64,000 bases of DNA from Cupriavidus sp. WGlv3 (GTDB taxonomy: Bacteria; Pseudomonadota; Gammaproteobacteria; Burkholderiales; Burkholderiaceae). Each line of letters begins with the position of its first letter. Within the stretch, counting starts at the first letter, position 1. Of the stretch, positions 1 to 8,330 are shown piece after piece. The stretch spans positions 48,422-112,421 of the forward strand of contig NZ_JALHRX010000018.1 of the NCBI RefSeq assembly GCF_023952475.1, written 5' to 3'. The notes below the pieces were generated by a model. The model saw nothing but the letters and a program-made list of their open reading frames with translations, had not been told where the DNA came from and ran no database searches. Position numbers and translations under genes: made by a program.

Positions 1-1308
1 GCGCGCCGCCTCGGCGCTGCGCTGTGCCAGCGCGCGCACTTCCTGCGCCACCACGGCAAAGCCGCGGCCCGCCGGGCCCGCACGCGCCGCTTCCACGGCG
101 GCGTTCAGCGCCAGGATATTGGTCTGGAACGCGATGCTTTCGATCACGCCGACAATCTCGGCGATATGGCGCGAATGGCCGTGCAGGGCATCCATGGCGG
201 CGCGCATGCGCTTCACCACGGCTGCGCCGTCGTCGGTGGCGGCGCGGGCGGCGCTGGCCATCTCGCTCGATTCGGTGGCCTGCGCGTGCGCGGCGGCGAC
301 GTGCGCTGCCAGCGCCTGCATGCTGTCGGTGGTCGCGTCGAGCGCGCTGGCCTGTTGCTCGGTACGTGCCGACAGGGCCTGGTTGCCCGCCGCGATCTGC
401 TGGCTGGCCGCGGTGACCTCGTGGGCGCTGGCCTGGATCCGTGCCAGCACGCCGGCCAGCTGGTCACGCATGCTGGCCACATGGTGCAGCATGCTGCTGT
501 GGTCCGAGCGGCGCAGCGCGATCGGGGCGGTCAGGTCGCCGGCGGCAATGCGGCGGGCGATGTCGGCGGCATCGCGCGGCTCGCCGCCGAGTTCGGCGCG
601 CAGGCTGCGCGCGGCAATCCACGCCAGCGCGACGGCGGCGAGCAGGCTGGCGCCGAGCAGGGCCGCCATCCAGGCCTGCGCGCGCAGCTGGCTGGCGGCG
701 ACGCTGGCAACAGTGGCGGCGGCTTGCTGCTCCTGTTGGCGGCGTACGGCCTCGACCTGGCTGCTGAGCCGCTGCAGTTGCTCGGTAACGAAATGGCCAT
801 CGACCGAGACCGCGCTGTCGAACTGCAGCGGATCCAGCGGCTGCTTGCGCAGCAGCGCCACGTAGGCCTGGGCCAGCTCGCTGGCGCGCTGGCGCTCGCG
901 CAGCAGTGGCGCCGCCTGGGCCGGGACGGCTCGCTGCACGCCGGCCAGTGCCGCATCGAGTTGCGACAGCGCTGCCGCGATCTCGTCGGCGGCGCCGTCG
1001 CGCTCGGTGCTGCTGGTGGCCATGGTCAGCGCCAGTTGCGCGCGCCCGAGCGCGGCCAGTGCCGATTGCGCCCGCTCCGCCGAGATGGCGCCGTGCATGT
1101 CGTGCTGGTACAGGGTATCGGTGCGCGCCTTGATCGAGACCAGGTTGGCGATGCCGGTCAGGCCGACCGCGGCGCCGAACAGGTAGACCAGGGCAAAGGC
1201 GGCGCACAGGCGCGCCACCAGCGGCAGGCGGCCCAGCCGCGCCAGCCAGCGCACGGGGGCAACTGCCCGACGCTGGCCGGGCAGGGATGTCTTGAAAACT
1301 TGCAACAC
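1..1308 (-). CDS. methyl-accepting chemotaxis protein, C-terminus cut by window edge
   Basis: Transmembrane chemoreceptor that signals to CheA/CheW. 436 codons are visible from a GTG at 1308 (TTG at 1305 is an alternative), with GGAG just upstream. TM1 lies near residues 30-52 and a helical periplasmic domain follows. TM2 (AWMAALLGASLLAAVALAWI) comes next, then a HAMP segment, then the signalling hairpin with the conserved run AFQTNILALNAAVEAARAG and GRGFAVVAQEVRALAQRS at the window edge. The usual AGEQGRGF tip reads AGPAGRGF here, a small departure. The ligand is unknown. The gene is divergent from the EAL-GGDEF gene, so both may share the 1309-1553 control region. Confidence 0.93.
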   Translation of the reverse strand, partial: MLQVFKTSLPGQRRAVAPVRWLARLGRLPLVARLCAAFALVYLFGAAVGLTGIANLVSIKARTDTLYQHDMHGAISAERAQSALAALGRAQLALTMATSSTERDGAADEIAAALSQLDAALAGVQRAVPAQAAPLLRERQRASELAQAYVALLRKQPLDPLQFDSAVSVDGHFVTEQLQRLSSQVEAVRRQQEQQAAATVASVAASQLRAQAWMAALLGASLLAAVALAWIAARSLRAELGGEPRDAADIARRIAAGDLTAPIALRRSDHSSMLHHVASMRDQLAGVLARIQASAHEVTAASQQIAAGNQALSARTEQQASALDATTDSMQALAAHVAAAHAQATESSEMASAARAATDDGAAVVKRMRAAMDALHGHSRHIAEIVGVIESIAFQTNILALNAAVEAARAGPAGRGFAVVAQEVRALAQRSAEAAR

Positions 1309-1430
1309 GGAGAGGACTCCAGACGGGCGCACCGGCGTGACCAGCCTGCGCAACCCGGGCTTGACCCGATTCGCCGCGCGCGCCGTCCTCGGTACGGGAC
1401 GGTCGCCGCGGCGCAGGGGATCGTCGTCGA

Positions 1431-1451
1431 TCAACGTGACGTCAACGTGAC
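1431..1451 (+). repeat. tandem 10-bp direct repeat upstream of PHO box
   Basis: TCAACGTGAC occurs at 1431-1440 and again at 1442-1451, giving an 11-bp period. It lies 16 bp upstream of the PHO repeats, which share the 11-bp spacing. It could be a second activator site; no function is demonstrated. Confidence 0.6.
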
Positions 1452-1467
1452 ATTGTTCCAATATGGA

Positions 1468-1496
1468 CTGTCATCGTGCTGTCATGTGGATGTCAT
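1468..1496 (+). promoter_or_regulatory. PHO box (PhoB site), three repeats
   Basis: CTGTCAT at 1468-1474, spacer CGTG, CTGTCAT at 1479-1485, spacer GTGG, then a third near-copy ATGTCAT at 1490-1496. Two exact 7-mers separated by 4 bp match the PhoB consensus architecture. The site lies 58 bp before the chosen ATG of the EAL-GGDEF gene. This predicts activation of that gene when phosphate is scarce. Confidence 0.85.
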
Positions 1497-1553
1497 GCAA
1501 TGTGGGCCGCGCTGCGCCCTGATCGCTTCCGCACCATCCCCTGCTTGCTCACT

Positions 1554-3404
1554 ATGAATGGCCTGACCGTCGCCACGCCCCAGCACGACCATGCACCCCA
1601 CGCTGCCAGCGTCGCCCCGGGCGGGACCGTGCTTGCCCCGGCGCGCCTGCCGCCGCTGCACGCCGTGTTCCAGCCGATCGTGCAGGCGGACAGCGGCGCC
1701 ATCCTCGGCTACGAAGCGCTGCTCCGCGGGCCCGTGGGCTCGCCGTGGGCGGCCCCGGACGCGCTGTTCCGGCTGGCGCAGGGCGTTCCCGCCACCATTG
1801 CGCTGGAGGTGGAAGCGGCGCGCACCGCGCAGGTTGCCTGGCGCGGCTTCGACCTGCCCGGCAAGCTCTTCCTCAATTTCAGCCCGCAGACCTTGCGCCA
1901 CCTGCTGGCGGACCGGGGGCGGCTGATGGCGGCCCTGCTCGAAGCCGGCATTGCACCGTCGCGGCTGGTGATCGAGGTTACCGAACAAACCCCGATCGGC
2001 GATGCCGCCAGCTTTGGCGTGGCCATGGCGGTGTTGCGCGAGCTCGGCATGCAGTACGCGCTGGACGATTTCGGCACTGGGCACGCCAACCTGGACTTGC
2101 TCGCGCACCTGTCGCCGCATTTCGTCAAGATCGACAAGTCGCTGGTGCGCGGCATCGCGTCGTGCTCGCGCCGGCTGGAGATCCTGCGCGCGCTGCTGCG
2201 CATGACGAGTGCCTTTGGCGGGCGCGTGATTGCCGAAGGCATTGAAGACGAAGATGAACTGGCGGTGGTGCGCGACCTGGGCGTGACCGGAGCCCAGGGC
2301 TATTATGTGGGACGGCCGGTGGCGCAACCGGCGGCGCGGGCCGCGCTGCATGTACGTCAGGCGCTGGCGTCGCGCCGCATTGCCGTGTTTCCGCAGATGG
2401 TGCGCTCGGGCTGGTCCGGCGTCACCGCGGGACGGCTGCTGCGGCCGGCGCCGACGGTATCGCCCTCGGCCAGCAACGATGCGGTGCTGCGCACCTTCCA
2501 GGACCAGCCCGAGCTGCAAGCCGTGGCGGTGGTCAATGACGAAGGGCGGCCGCTGGCCATCATTGGCCGCCAGGCGTTTATCGACCGCTACGCGGCGCCG
2601 TTCCATCGCGAGCTCTATGGCAAGAAGGCCTGCATCGCCATGGCCAGCCGCGATCCGGCCTGCTTCGACCAGCGTGCCAGCCTGGAGGACATGGCGCAGA
2701 TCCTGTCGGGCGAGAACACGCGCTCGCTCGCTGACGGCTTCGTGATCACCGACCAGGGCCGCTATATCGGGCTCGGCACCGGCGCCGACCTGATCCGGGC
2801 GATCACCGAGGTGCGCATGGAAGCGGCGCGCTACGCCAACCCGCTGACCTTCCTGCCGGGCAATATCCCGCTGAACCAGCACATCGAGCGCCTGATCGAG
2901 GCCGCCAGCGAGTTCCATGCCTGCTACGTCGACCTGAACCACTTCAAGCCGTTCAACGACAAGTACGGCTACTGGAAAGGCGACGAGATGCTCAAGGGCG
3001 CGGCCGCGATCCTGGCCGAGGCATGCGACCCGGCGCGCGACTTTCTGGGCCACGTGGGCGGCGACGATTTCCTGGTGCTGTACCAGAGCGCCGACTGGGC
3101 CGAGCGCATGCGTGCCGCGATCCTGCGCTTCAACGATGCCGCGCGCGCCATGTATGCGCCGCCCGACCGCGCCGCCGGCGGCATGCACGGCGAAGACCGG
3201 CACGGGCGGCCGGTGTTCTTTCCTCCGGTATCGATGGCGGTGGGGGTGGTATGCGTCAGCGGCGAGGGCGTGGCCGGCCTGCAGCGCCTGGGCAGCCAGC
3301 AGATCGGCGCCGCGGCGGCAGCGGCCAAGCGCGAGGCCAAGCGCTCCGCCGACGGCATGGCCGTGCTCGACTTCCTGGCCTTGGCGGAGACGCTGCCGGC
3401 GTAG
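1554..3404 (+). CDS. EAL-CBS-GGDEF cyclic-di-GMP phosphodiesterase
   Basis: Cytoplasmic c-di-GMP enzyme of about 616 residues. An N-terminal EAL domain carries the signature residues: GYEALLRG, LNFSPQT, IEVTEQ, DDFGTGHANLD, KIDKSLV and IAEG. It should therefore hydrolyse c-di-GMP. A middle segment resembling a CBS pair follows (from about PTVSPSASNDAVLRTF), then a C-terminal GGDEF domain whose active site reads GGDDF, so cyclase activity is doubtful. The ATG at 1554 was chosen because an upstream ATG-like start (1476) falls inside the PHO box. It ends 6 bp before the convergent response-regulator gene. Phosphate control is inferred from the PHO box. Confidence 0.9.
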   Translation: MNGLTVATPQHDHAPHAASVAPGGTVLAPARLPPLHAVFQPIVQADSGAILGYEALLRGPVGSPWAAPDALFRLAQGVPATIALEVEAARTAQVAWRGFDLPGKLFLNFSPQTLRHLLADRGRLMAALLEAGIAPSRLVIEVTEQTPIGDAASFGVAMAVLRELGMQYALDDFGTGHANLDLLAHLSPHFVKIDKSLVRGIASCSRRLEILRALLRMTSAFGGRVIAEGIEDEDELAVVRDLGVTGAQGYYVGRPVAQPAARAALHVRQALASRRIAVFPQMVRSGWSGVTAGRLLRPAPTVSPSASNDAVLRTFQDQPELQAVAVVNDEGRPLAIIGRQAFIDRYAAPFHRELYGKKACIAMASRDPACFDQRASLEDMAQILSGENTRSLADGFVITDQGRYIGLGTGADLIRAITEVRMEAARYANPLTFLPGNIPLNQHIERLIEAASEFHACYVDLNHFKPFNDKYGYWKGDEMLKGAAAILAEACDPARDFLGHVGGDDFLVLYQSADWAERMRAAILRFNDAARAMYAPPDRAAGGMHGEDRHGRPVFFPPVSMAVGVVCVSGEGVAGLQRLGSQQIGAAAAAAKREAKRSADGMAVLDFLALAETLPA

Positions 3405-3410
3405 CGCGGC

Positions 3411-4166
3411 TCAGTTGCCCGAGGGGCCGGGCATGGTGGTCCGCGTCGGCGGCTTCGGCAGCCTGGGCGCGATGCTTTCTTCGAGCACGTCGAGCCGGTA
3501 GCCGTGCGCGTAGACCACCGTGATGACAATGCCGTTGGCCACGCCGATGCGCAGTGTCTTGCGCAGCCGCGAGATCAGGCCCGCCAGCGCCCGCGACAGC
3601 GGTGGCAGCTCATGGCGCCAGATCGCCTGCTGGATGCGCTCGGCGGCCAGCACGCGGCCCACGTTCGAGAACAGCATCATGGCCAGGTCGAATTCCTTCG
3701 GCGTCATGGCGATGCGCTCGCCGTGCAGCGTGGCGAAGCGACCCATGCTGTTGAGCTGGTAGGGACCGGCCTGCACCACCAAACCCTGGCGCACGCGCTC
3801 GCCGGTCACGCGCCGGCGCAATGCCGTGATGCGTGCCATCAGCACGCGCGCATTGAGCGGGCGGCAAACGTAGTCGTCGGCGCCCGCATCGAGCGCGTCG
3901 ACCAGCTTGTCTTCGCTGTTGTCGGCAGCCAGCAGGATGATCGGCACATCGCGCGAGCGCGCGGTGCGCACCGCGCGCACCACTTCCAGCGCCGGCAGGT
4001 CGGGCAGGGTATCGTCGATCAGCAGCATGTCGTACAGCTCCTGGCTGATGCGGTGGATCAGCTCGCGGCCGGTCTCGAACACGCGGCAACGGAAGCCGGC
4101 GCCCTCCAGCAGCTCGGCCACGGTACGGAGTTGGGGCGAAAAGCTCATGAGCAGCGCAATATTCAT
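3411..4166 (-). CDS. OmpR/PhoB-type response regulator, orphan
   Basis: 251-residue DNA-binding regulator. The receiver domain includes LLIDDTLPDLPALEVVRAVR, with the likely phospho-acceptor Asp in the IDD motif. The C-terminal winged helix includes MTPKEFDLAMMLFSNVGRVL and VYAHGYRLDV. The start was placed at MNIALLMSF, where receiver homology begins; a longer in-frame extension to 4268 looks non-native. No histidine kinase lies beside it. It is convergent with the c-di-GMP phosphodiesterase gene, which suggests but does not prove a shared role. Confidence 0.88.
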   Translation of the reverse strand: MNIALLMSFSPQLRTVAELLEGAGFRCRVFETGRELIHRISQELYDMLLIDDTLPDLPALEVVRAVRTARSRDVPIILLAADNSEDKLVDALDAGADDYVCRPLNARVLMARITALRRRVTGERVRQGLVVQAGPYQLNSMGRFATLHGERIAMTPKEFDLAMMLFSNVGRVLAAERIQQAIWRHELPPLSRALAGLISRLRKTLRIGVANGIVITVVYAHGYRLDVLEESIAPRLPKPPTRTTMPGPSGN

Positions 4167-4413
4167 CGGAGGCGGACCACAGGGCAGGATACGAACCGTA
4201 AGGCGAAAGCCGGCAATGAACGCCGGGGCCGCGGTCGGACAGCCCTGGCCACGACACCTCGATGGCACCGCGTTGCCTAGCCAGAAAGCGTATTAAAAGT
4301 GCGGTCCGAAAAACAATCAGACATTGCTGAAATATCTGTCGATTCTCGCGTTACCCGTGAGCGAAGCGGAGTCGATCGCGAGGTTGCGGCAAGCTGCCGG
4401 GCGCTACCGAAAG

Positions 4414-4436
4414 TTGTCCACAGCTCCTGTGGACAA
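4414..4436. repeat. perfect inverted repeat built from two DnaA-box-like 9-mers
   Basis: TTGTCCACAG, a 3-bp spacer, then CTGTGGACAA: a perfect 10-bp inverted repeat. Each arm holds TTGTCCACA, one base from the TTATCCACA DnaA box. It lies in the 435-bp non-coding stretch 4167-4601 between the regulator and cardiolipin synthase genes, where I see no convincing ORF. It has no T-run, so it is a poor terminator. It may be a protein-binding site or a chance match. Confidence 0.6.
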
Positions 4437-4601
4437 ACAGGGGCATGCTGCCCTGACAGCGGCCTGGCACCGTGATGCCATCGGCGTGCCAAAAAAGAAG
4501 GCAGCTCCGGCTGGCGGCACACGGCGGGGCGCCAACATCCGGACCGTGCTGTGCCAAAATAGCGCGCATCGCGACCCCGGTCAGCGGACACAAGCCCACC
4601 G

Positions 4602-6038
4602 ATGCTGCAGAGCCCGAGTGTCATCGCCATCATCGTGCTGGCCTTTCACGTCGTAGGCGTGGTGGCCGCGCTGCATGCCGTCATGACGGTGCGCACCGCG
4701 CCGGGCGCGATTGCCTGGGCCGGCTCGCTGCTGATGATGCCGTACTTCACCCTGGTGCCTTACCTGATCTTCGGGCGCAGCACCTTCGCCGGCTATGTCG
4801 ACGCGCGCCGCTTCAACGACGACCGGCTGCGCGAAATCCGCCACGGCATGACCCCGCGCGAGCGCGAGGCGCGCAGCGCCTGCGTGGTCCACGCGCCGGT
4901 GCAGGCCTGCATGCGCGCGCTGCCGCGGCTGACCGGCATGCCCTGCCTGGCCAATAACGATGTGCGCCTGCTCATCGACGGCGAGCAGACCTTCGAGGCG
5001 ATCTTCGCGGCGATGGCGCGCGCCCGGCAGGTGTTGATCGTGCAGTTTTTCATCGTCCACGACGATGCGCTCGGCCGGCGCCTGCAGGCGCTGATGTGCG
5101 AGCGCGCGCAGGCTGGCGTCAAGGTGTACTTCCTGTTCGACCGCATCGGCTGCCACGCCATGTCGCGCCGCTACGTGCGAACGCTGCTCGATGCCGGGGT
5201 CGAGGCGAGGGCGTTCTCCACGCATCGCGGTTTCGTCAACCGGTTCCAGCTCAATTTTCGCAACCACCGCAAGCTGGTGGTCGTCGACGGCTGCGAAGCC
5301 TTCATCGGCGGCCACAATGTCGGCGTCGAATACCTGGGCCAGCGTCCGCCGCTGGCGCCCTGGCGCGATACCCATATCGCGCTGCGCGGCAGCGCCGTGC
5401 TGGACTTGCAGATGGCCTTTGCCGAAGACTGGTACTGGGCCGCGCGCGAGGTGCCGCATCTGCTGATGCCGCCGCCAGAGGCGGGCGGAAGCATGACCTG
5501 CCAGGTGGTGCCGTCGGGGCCGGCCGATGCGCAGGAAACCTGCTCGCTGTTCTTTGTCGAGGCGATCCAGTCGGCGCGCCACCGGCTGTGGATCACGTCG
5601 CCGTATTTCGTTCCGGACGAGGCCGTGTTCGCGGTGCTGCGGCTGGCGGTGCTGCGCGGCGTGGACGTGCGCATCCTGATCCCGGCGCGACCGGACCACC
5701 TGGTGGTCTATGCCGCCTCCACGCTGTACGCCCACAAGGCCATTGCCGCGGGCATCAAGATCTATCGCTACCAGCCCGGCTTCCTGCACCAGAAGGTGAT
5801 CCTGATCGACGACGAGGCCGCCGCCATTGGCACCGCGAACCTGGACAACCGCTCGTTCCGGCTCAATTTCGAGCTGATGGTGATGACTGCCGACGAGGGC
5901 TTTGCGGCGCAGGTGGCGGCAATGCTCGAGGCCGATTTCGCGCAGGCCCGTCGGGTCGGGCTGGATGAATTCCTCGCCGCGCCGGCACCGCTGCGCGTGG
6001 CGATGCACGTCGCCACGCTGTTCGCGCCAATCCTCTGA
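4602..6038 (+). CDS. cls: cardiolipin synthase, phospholipase D family
   Basis: Membrane enzyme that joins two phosphatidylglycerols, or PG with another phospholipid, to make cardiolipin. The 478 residues start with two hydrophobic segments (about 5-27 and 35-58). Two HKD catalytic motifs follow: NFRNHRKLVVVDG with GGHN, and FLHQKVILIDDEAAAIGTANLDNRS. Length and layout match bacterial Cls. The start is the first ATG of the frame; the Shine-Dalgarno site is weak. It stands alone, with TetR downstream after a promoter-bearing gap. Confidence 0.93.
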   Translation: MLQSPSVIAIIVLAFHVVGVVAALHAVMTVRTAPGAIAWAGSLLMMPYFTLVPYLIFGRSTFAGYVDARRFNDDRLREIRHGMTPREREARSACVVHAPVQACMRALPRLTGMPCLANNDVRLLIDGEQTFEAIFAAMARARQVLIVQFFIVHDDALGRRLQALMCERAQAGVKVYFLFDRIGCHAMSRRYVRTLLDAGVEARAFSTHRGFVNRFQLNFRNHRKLVVVDGCEAFIGGHNVGVEYLGQRPPLAPWRDTHIALRGSAVLDLQMAFAEDWYWAAREVPHLLMPPPEAGGSMTCQVVPSGPADAQETCSLFFVEAIQSARHRLWITSPYFVPDEAVFAVLRLAVLRGVDVRILIPARPDHLVVYAASTLYAHKAIAAGIKIYRYQPGFLHQKVILIDDEAAAIGTANLDNRSFRLNFELMVMTADEGFAAQVAAMLEADFAQARRVGLDEFLAAPAPLRVAMHVATLFAPIL

Positions 6039-6097
6039 GCCGCGGCCTGCCAGCACCCCTGCCATCCTCGATGCAACAAGCTTGTGACAGTTTGATT

Positions 6098-6118
6098 GTG
6101 TACACTGTTCACTATAAG
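6098..6118 (+). promoter_or_regulatory. palindrome and -10-like element before the TetR gene
   Basis: The 8-bp palindrome GTGTACAC (6098-6105) is followed by TATAAG (6113-6118), about 45 bp before the TetR ATG. The position suits an autoregulatory operator overlapping a promoter. This is inferred from sequence only. Confidence 0.4.
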
Positions 6119-6162
6119 ACTCTGCACATCATGAACTGTCATTCGTTTTCCGGGAGGCCCGC

Positions 6163-6807
6163 ATGAACCGGGAAGCCTCCGCACCGCCCGCACGGGCGAC
6201 CTACCGCCATGGCGACCTGCGCCGCGCGCTGCTCGACGCCGGCATCGCCCTGGCACGCGAGGGCGGCCCTGACGCCATCGTGCTGCGCGAAGCGACGCGG
6301 CGCGCCGGCGTGGTGCCCAATGCCGCGTACCGCCATTTCGCCAGCCGGCAAGACTTGCTGCAGGCGGTGCGCGCCTCGGCGCTATCCTCGCTGGCGATCG
6401 CGATGGAGGCCGAGATCGGCGGGCTGCGCCCGGGGCGCGGCGCCGCCGCGCATGCGCGCGCCTGCCTGCGTGCGGTCGGCACCGGCTACCTCCGCTTTGC
6501 CCTGACGGAAACCGGCCTGTTCCGCACCGCGTTCTCGGTGCCGGACGACGTCGAGGACGACGCCGACCCGGCCAAGGCGGGCAACAGCGGCCTGAACCCG
6601 TTCCAGTTGCTGGGCGCGGCGCTGGACCAGCTGGTGGAGGCGGGGGTGCTGCCGGCCGAGCGCCGGCCGGGCGCCGAATACCTGGCGTGGTCGGCCGTGC
6701 ACGGCCTGGCGATCCTGCTGATCGACGGCCCGCTGCGCAGCCGCGCCAGCGAACAGGCGGAGATCCTGGGCCAGCGCGTGCTCGAGATGGTCGAGAAGGG
6801 TCTGTAG
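6163..6807 (+). CDS. TetR/AcrR family transcriptional regulator
   Basis: 214 residues. The N-terminal helix-turn-helix is typical of the family: YRHGDLRRALLDAGIALARE, then REATRRAGVVPNAAYRHFASRQDLLQAV. The C-terminal ligand domain resembles the WHG subgroup (EYLAWSAVHGLAILLIDGPL). The start follows a GGGAGG site. No transporter or enzyme gene lies beside it, so its target is not evident. It probably represses its own promoter through the palindrome upstream. Confidence 0.9.
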   Translation: MNREASAPPARATYRHGDLRRALLDAGIALAREGGPDAIVLREATRRAGVVPNAAYRHFASRQDLLQAVRASALSSLAIAMEAEIGGLRPGRGAAAHARACLRAVGTGYLRFALTETGLFRTAFSVPDDVEDDADPAKAGNSGLNPFQLLGAALDQLVEAGVLPAERRPGAEYLAWSAVHGLAILLIDGPLRSRASEQAEILGQRVLEMVEKGL

Positions 6808-6834
6808 CCCGAAATTGCGGCATAAACGCGCCAT

Positions 6835-6869
6835 AAAAAAATGCCACGATGGCGGGGACCATCGTGGCA
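6835..6869 (-). terminator. intrinsic terminator reading the minus strand
   Basis: TGCCACGATGG and CCATCGTGGCA form a perfect 11-bp stem with a 6-nt loop. Seven A residues on the plus strand (6835-6841) give a U-run only for minus-strand transcripts. No minus-strand gene is seen in 6870-7138, and the TetR gene reads the other way. It could end an unrecognised small RNA, or stop antisense transcription into the TetR gene. Confidence 0.75.
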
Positions 6870-6959
6870 ACGTAAGGAGCCAGGAAGGGGGGCAACCTGG
6901 CTCTATCGGGCACCCAGGGTCGGGTGCAAGAACAATGTATTCCGTTGTTTCTCATCTGA

Positions 6960-7002
6960 ATATCGGACACTTCTTAAATATGTCTTTGTTTTGTCCCGAT
7001 AT
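6960..7002. repeat. imperfect inverted repeat in AT-rich intergenic DNA
   Basis: ATATCGGACA (6960-6969) and TGTCCCGATAT (6992-7002) are complementary apart from one extra G and flank a 22-bp AT-rich spacer. It lies in the 331-bp gap 6808-7138, which otherwise holds the minus-strand terminator and no ORF I would support. It may be an operator, or part of a small RNA ending at the terminator at 6835. Confidence 0.5.
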
Positions 7003-7091
7003 AGGCACCCGCACGGCCATGGCTTGGCGCGGCGCGTAGGGCTGGTGCGGTTCACCGGAATGCAGGGCTGGCTGCGCGGTCTAATTTGCGT

Positions 7092-7111
7092 GCCTGCCAG
7101 GTCTGGCAGGC
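7092..7111. promoter_or_regulatory. 20-bp palindrome, copy 1
   Basis: GCCTGCCAGGTCTGGCAGGC: a perfect 9-bp inverted repeat with a 2-bp centre, 27 bp before the lipoprotein ATG at 7139. A close relative with identical outer arms occurs at 8331-8350. The pair suggests a shared regulator binding site. Confidence 0.55.
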
Positions 7112-7138
7112 TGCGCGCTGACGGTGAGGAGGGGCATC

Positions 7139-7459
7139 ATGCAATACGGAATCGGAGTGATCCTCGTCGCGACCGCGCTGGCAGGATGCGTTGCGTACCC
7201 GTATGCCGGCGACCCGTATCCGGCATATCCCGCCTATACGGTGTCGACGCCGTACTACCAGACCTACCCGGCCTATCCCGCGTATCCGGCATACGGCTAT
7301 CCGTACTACCGTCCGTGGCCGGCCTATGGCAGCTTCGCCTTCATCTATGGCGGCGGTGGACGCGGTCATCACTGGCATGGCCATCGCCATCACGGGCGCG
7401 GTGGCTGGCATGGTGGCGGGCGAGGCGGCGGCAGAGGAGGTGGCGGCAGAGGCCACTGA
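7139..7459 (+). CDS. small Tyr/Pro- and Gly/His-rich lipoprotein
   Basis: 106 residues. A lipoprotein signal ends in the lipobox LAGC. A low-complexity stretch follows, with repeated PAYPAY units and YGYPYYRPWPAY, and then a Gly/His/Arg-rich tail (GRGHHWHGHRHH and GGGRG repeats). GAGGAGGGG immediately upstream sets the start at MQYGIG rather than the ORF start 15 bp earlier. It is likely anchored in the envelope. The His-rich tail could bind metal, but no family function is recognised. Confidence 0.75.
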   Translation: MQYGIGVILVATALAGCVAYPYAGDPYPAYPAYTVSTPYYQTYPAYPAYPAYGYPYYRPWPAYGSFAFIYGGGGRGHHWHGHRHHGRGGWHGGGRGGGRGGGGRGH

Positions 7460-7536
7460 CGGGTGGGCGTCCGCATGGCAATGCCGGGCCGCCAGGGTTA
7501 CCATCGGTTCACGGTCGCCAACGGAGCCTTATCGCC

Positions 7537-7719
7537 ATGAGCAAGCCCGCACAGAAGCACCAGCCCCAGCCGACGAAGCCAGCGCAGCAGCCATCCAGCG
7601 ACGAACTGATCGAGCGCGAACTGGATGAGGCGCTGAAGGATACCTTCCCCGCCAGCGACCCGGTCGCGGTCGACACCGACGTGCCGCGCCGGCCCGGCAA
7701 GTCGAAGCCGGGCAAGTAA
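7537..7719 (+). CDS. small hydrophilic protein with DTFPASDPVA motif
   Basis: 60 residues, highly charged and without a membrane segment. The core ELIERELDEALKDTFPASDP matches a motif that recurs in short proteobacterial proteins of unknown function. The N- and C-termini are rich in Lys, Gln and Pro. The ATG at 7537 sits at the start of the conserved part. It lies 77 bp after the lipoprotein gene and may share its transcript. Confidence 0.7.
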   Translation: MSKPAQKHQPQPTKPAQQPSSDELIERELDEALKDTFPASDPVAVDTDVPRRPGKSKPGK

Positions 7720-7769
7720 AGCGGGGAAATAAGGCGTCCGGGCCAGGGCGTCCCGGAAGCGCGGGCGCG

Positions 7770-8189
7770 CTAGGGCAGCTGGCGCAGTTGCCCGATGACG
7801 GACATCAGCCGCCCGTGCGCGACGATGACGCCGGACTCGTCCTGCAGCGCTTCCTGGTAGCGCTTGCGGAACGCGGGCTCGGCCCCGTCGCTGAAGAGTT
7901 TTTCGGCGGCGCGCCCGACGGCACGGCAGGTGTCGTCGTGGTGTTCCTTGGCCTCGAGCTCTTCGTCGATCTCGATGATCAGGCGCGACAGCGGGTCGAG
8001 CCAGCGGAAGTAGTTGTCTTCAGTCACCAGCTGGACAAACAGGCCGGCCGGAATCGGACCGTTCAGGCGTTCATACTGGGCCCGGTCATAGCCGATGACT
8101 TCCTTGTGAACCTGCAGCAGGGCCGCGCGCAAGGCCTTCAGCCCGGAGCGGCGCGTTTCCTGCGTGGCGAGGAATTGTTCGTTGGGCAT
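7770..8189 (-). CDS. conserved hypothetical protein, mostly helical
   Basis: 139 residues without signal peptide or membrane segment. The sequence predicts a helical fold (QETRRSGLKALRAALLQVHKEVIGYDRAQYERLNG..., then LSRLIIEIDEELEAKEHHDDT). Scattered His, Glu and Asp residues recall hemerythrin-like bundles, but no HHE motif pattern is clear. The ATG at 8189 was chosen because GGAG lies 8 nt upstream; an earlier ATG at 8195 is too close to it. Function unknown. Confidence 0.7.
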   Translation of the reverse strand: MPNEQFLATQETRRSGLKALRAALLQVHKEVIGYDRAQYERLNGPIPAGLFVQLVTEDNYFRWLDPLSRLIIEIDEELEAKEHHDDTCRAVGRAAEKLFSDGAEPAFRKRYQEALQDESGVIVAHGRLMSVIGQLRQLP

Positions 8190-8330
8190 GCCCATCTCCG
8201 CGTTTCCACTTGATCGGGTCCAGGCAGCGGCGCGTCGTCGCACGCCTGTACCGCCCGCGCTTGCGCGGCGGTGACTGTCTGCCGGATGTTCCGTGCGCGG
8301 CGTCCGGCCTGTGCCGGCACTGTCCCGCGC

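Noticed and set aside
1482..3203. 573-codon open frame on the minus strand
   Set aside because: Antisense shadow of the EAL-GGDEF gene; His/Arg/Gln-rich composition with no domains, typical of GC-rich codon bias.
4452..4496. possible terminator upstream of cls (TGGCACCG ... CGGCGTGCCA followed by AAAAAA)
   Set aside because: The stem is bulged, and the A-run follows the hairpin on the plus strand, so neither strand gives a proper U-tail.
7770..8189. hemerythrin assignment for the helical protein
   Set aside because: Helical and His-containing, but the HHE ligand pattern is not present in order.
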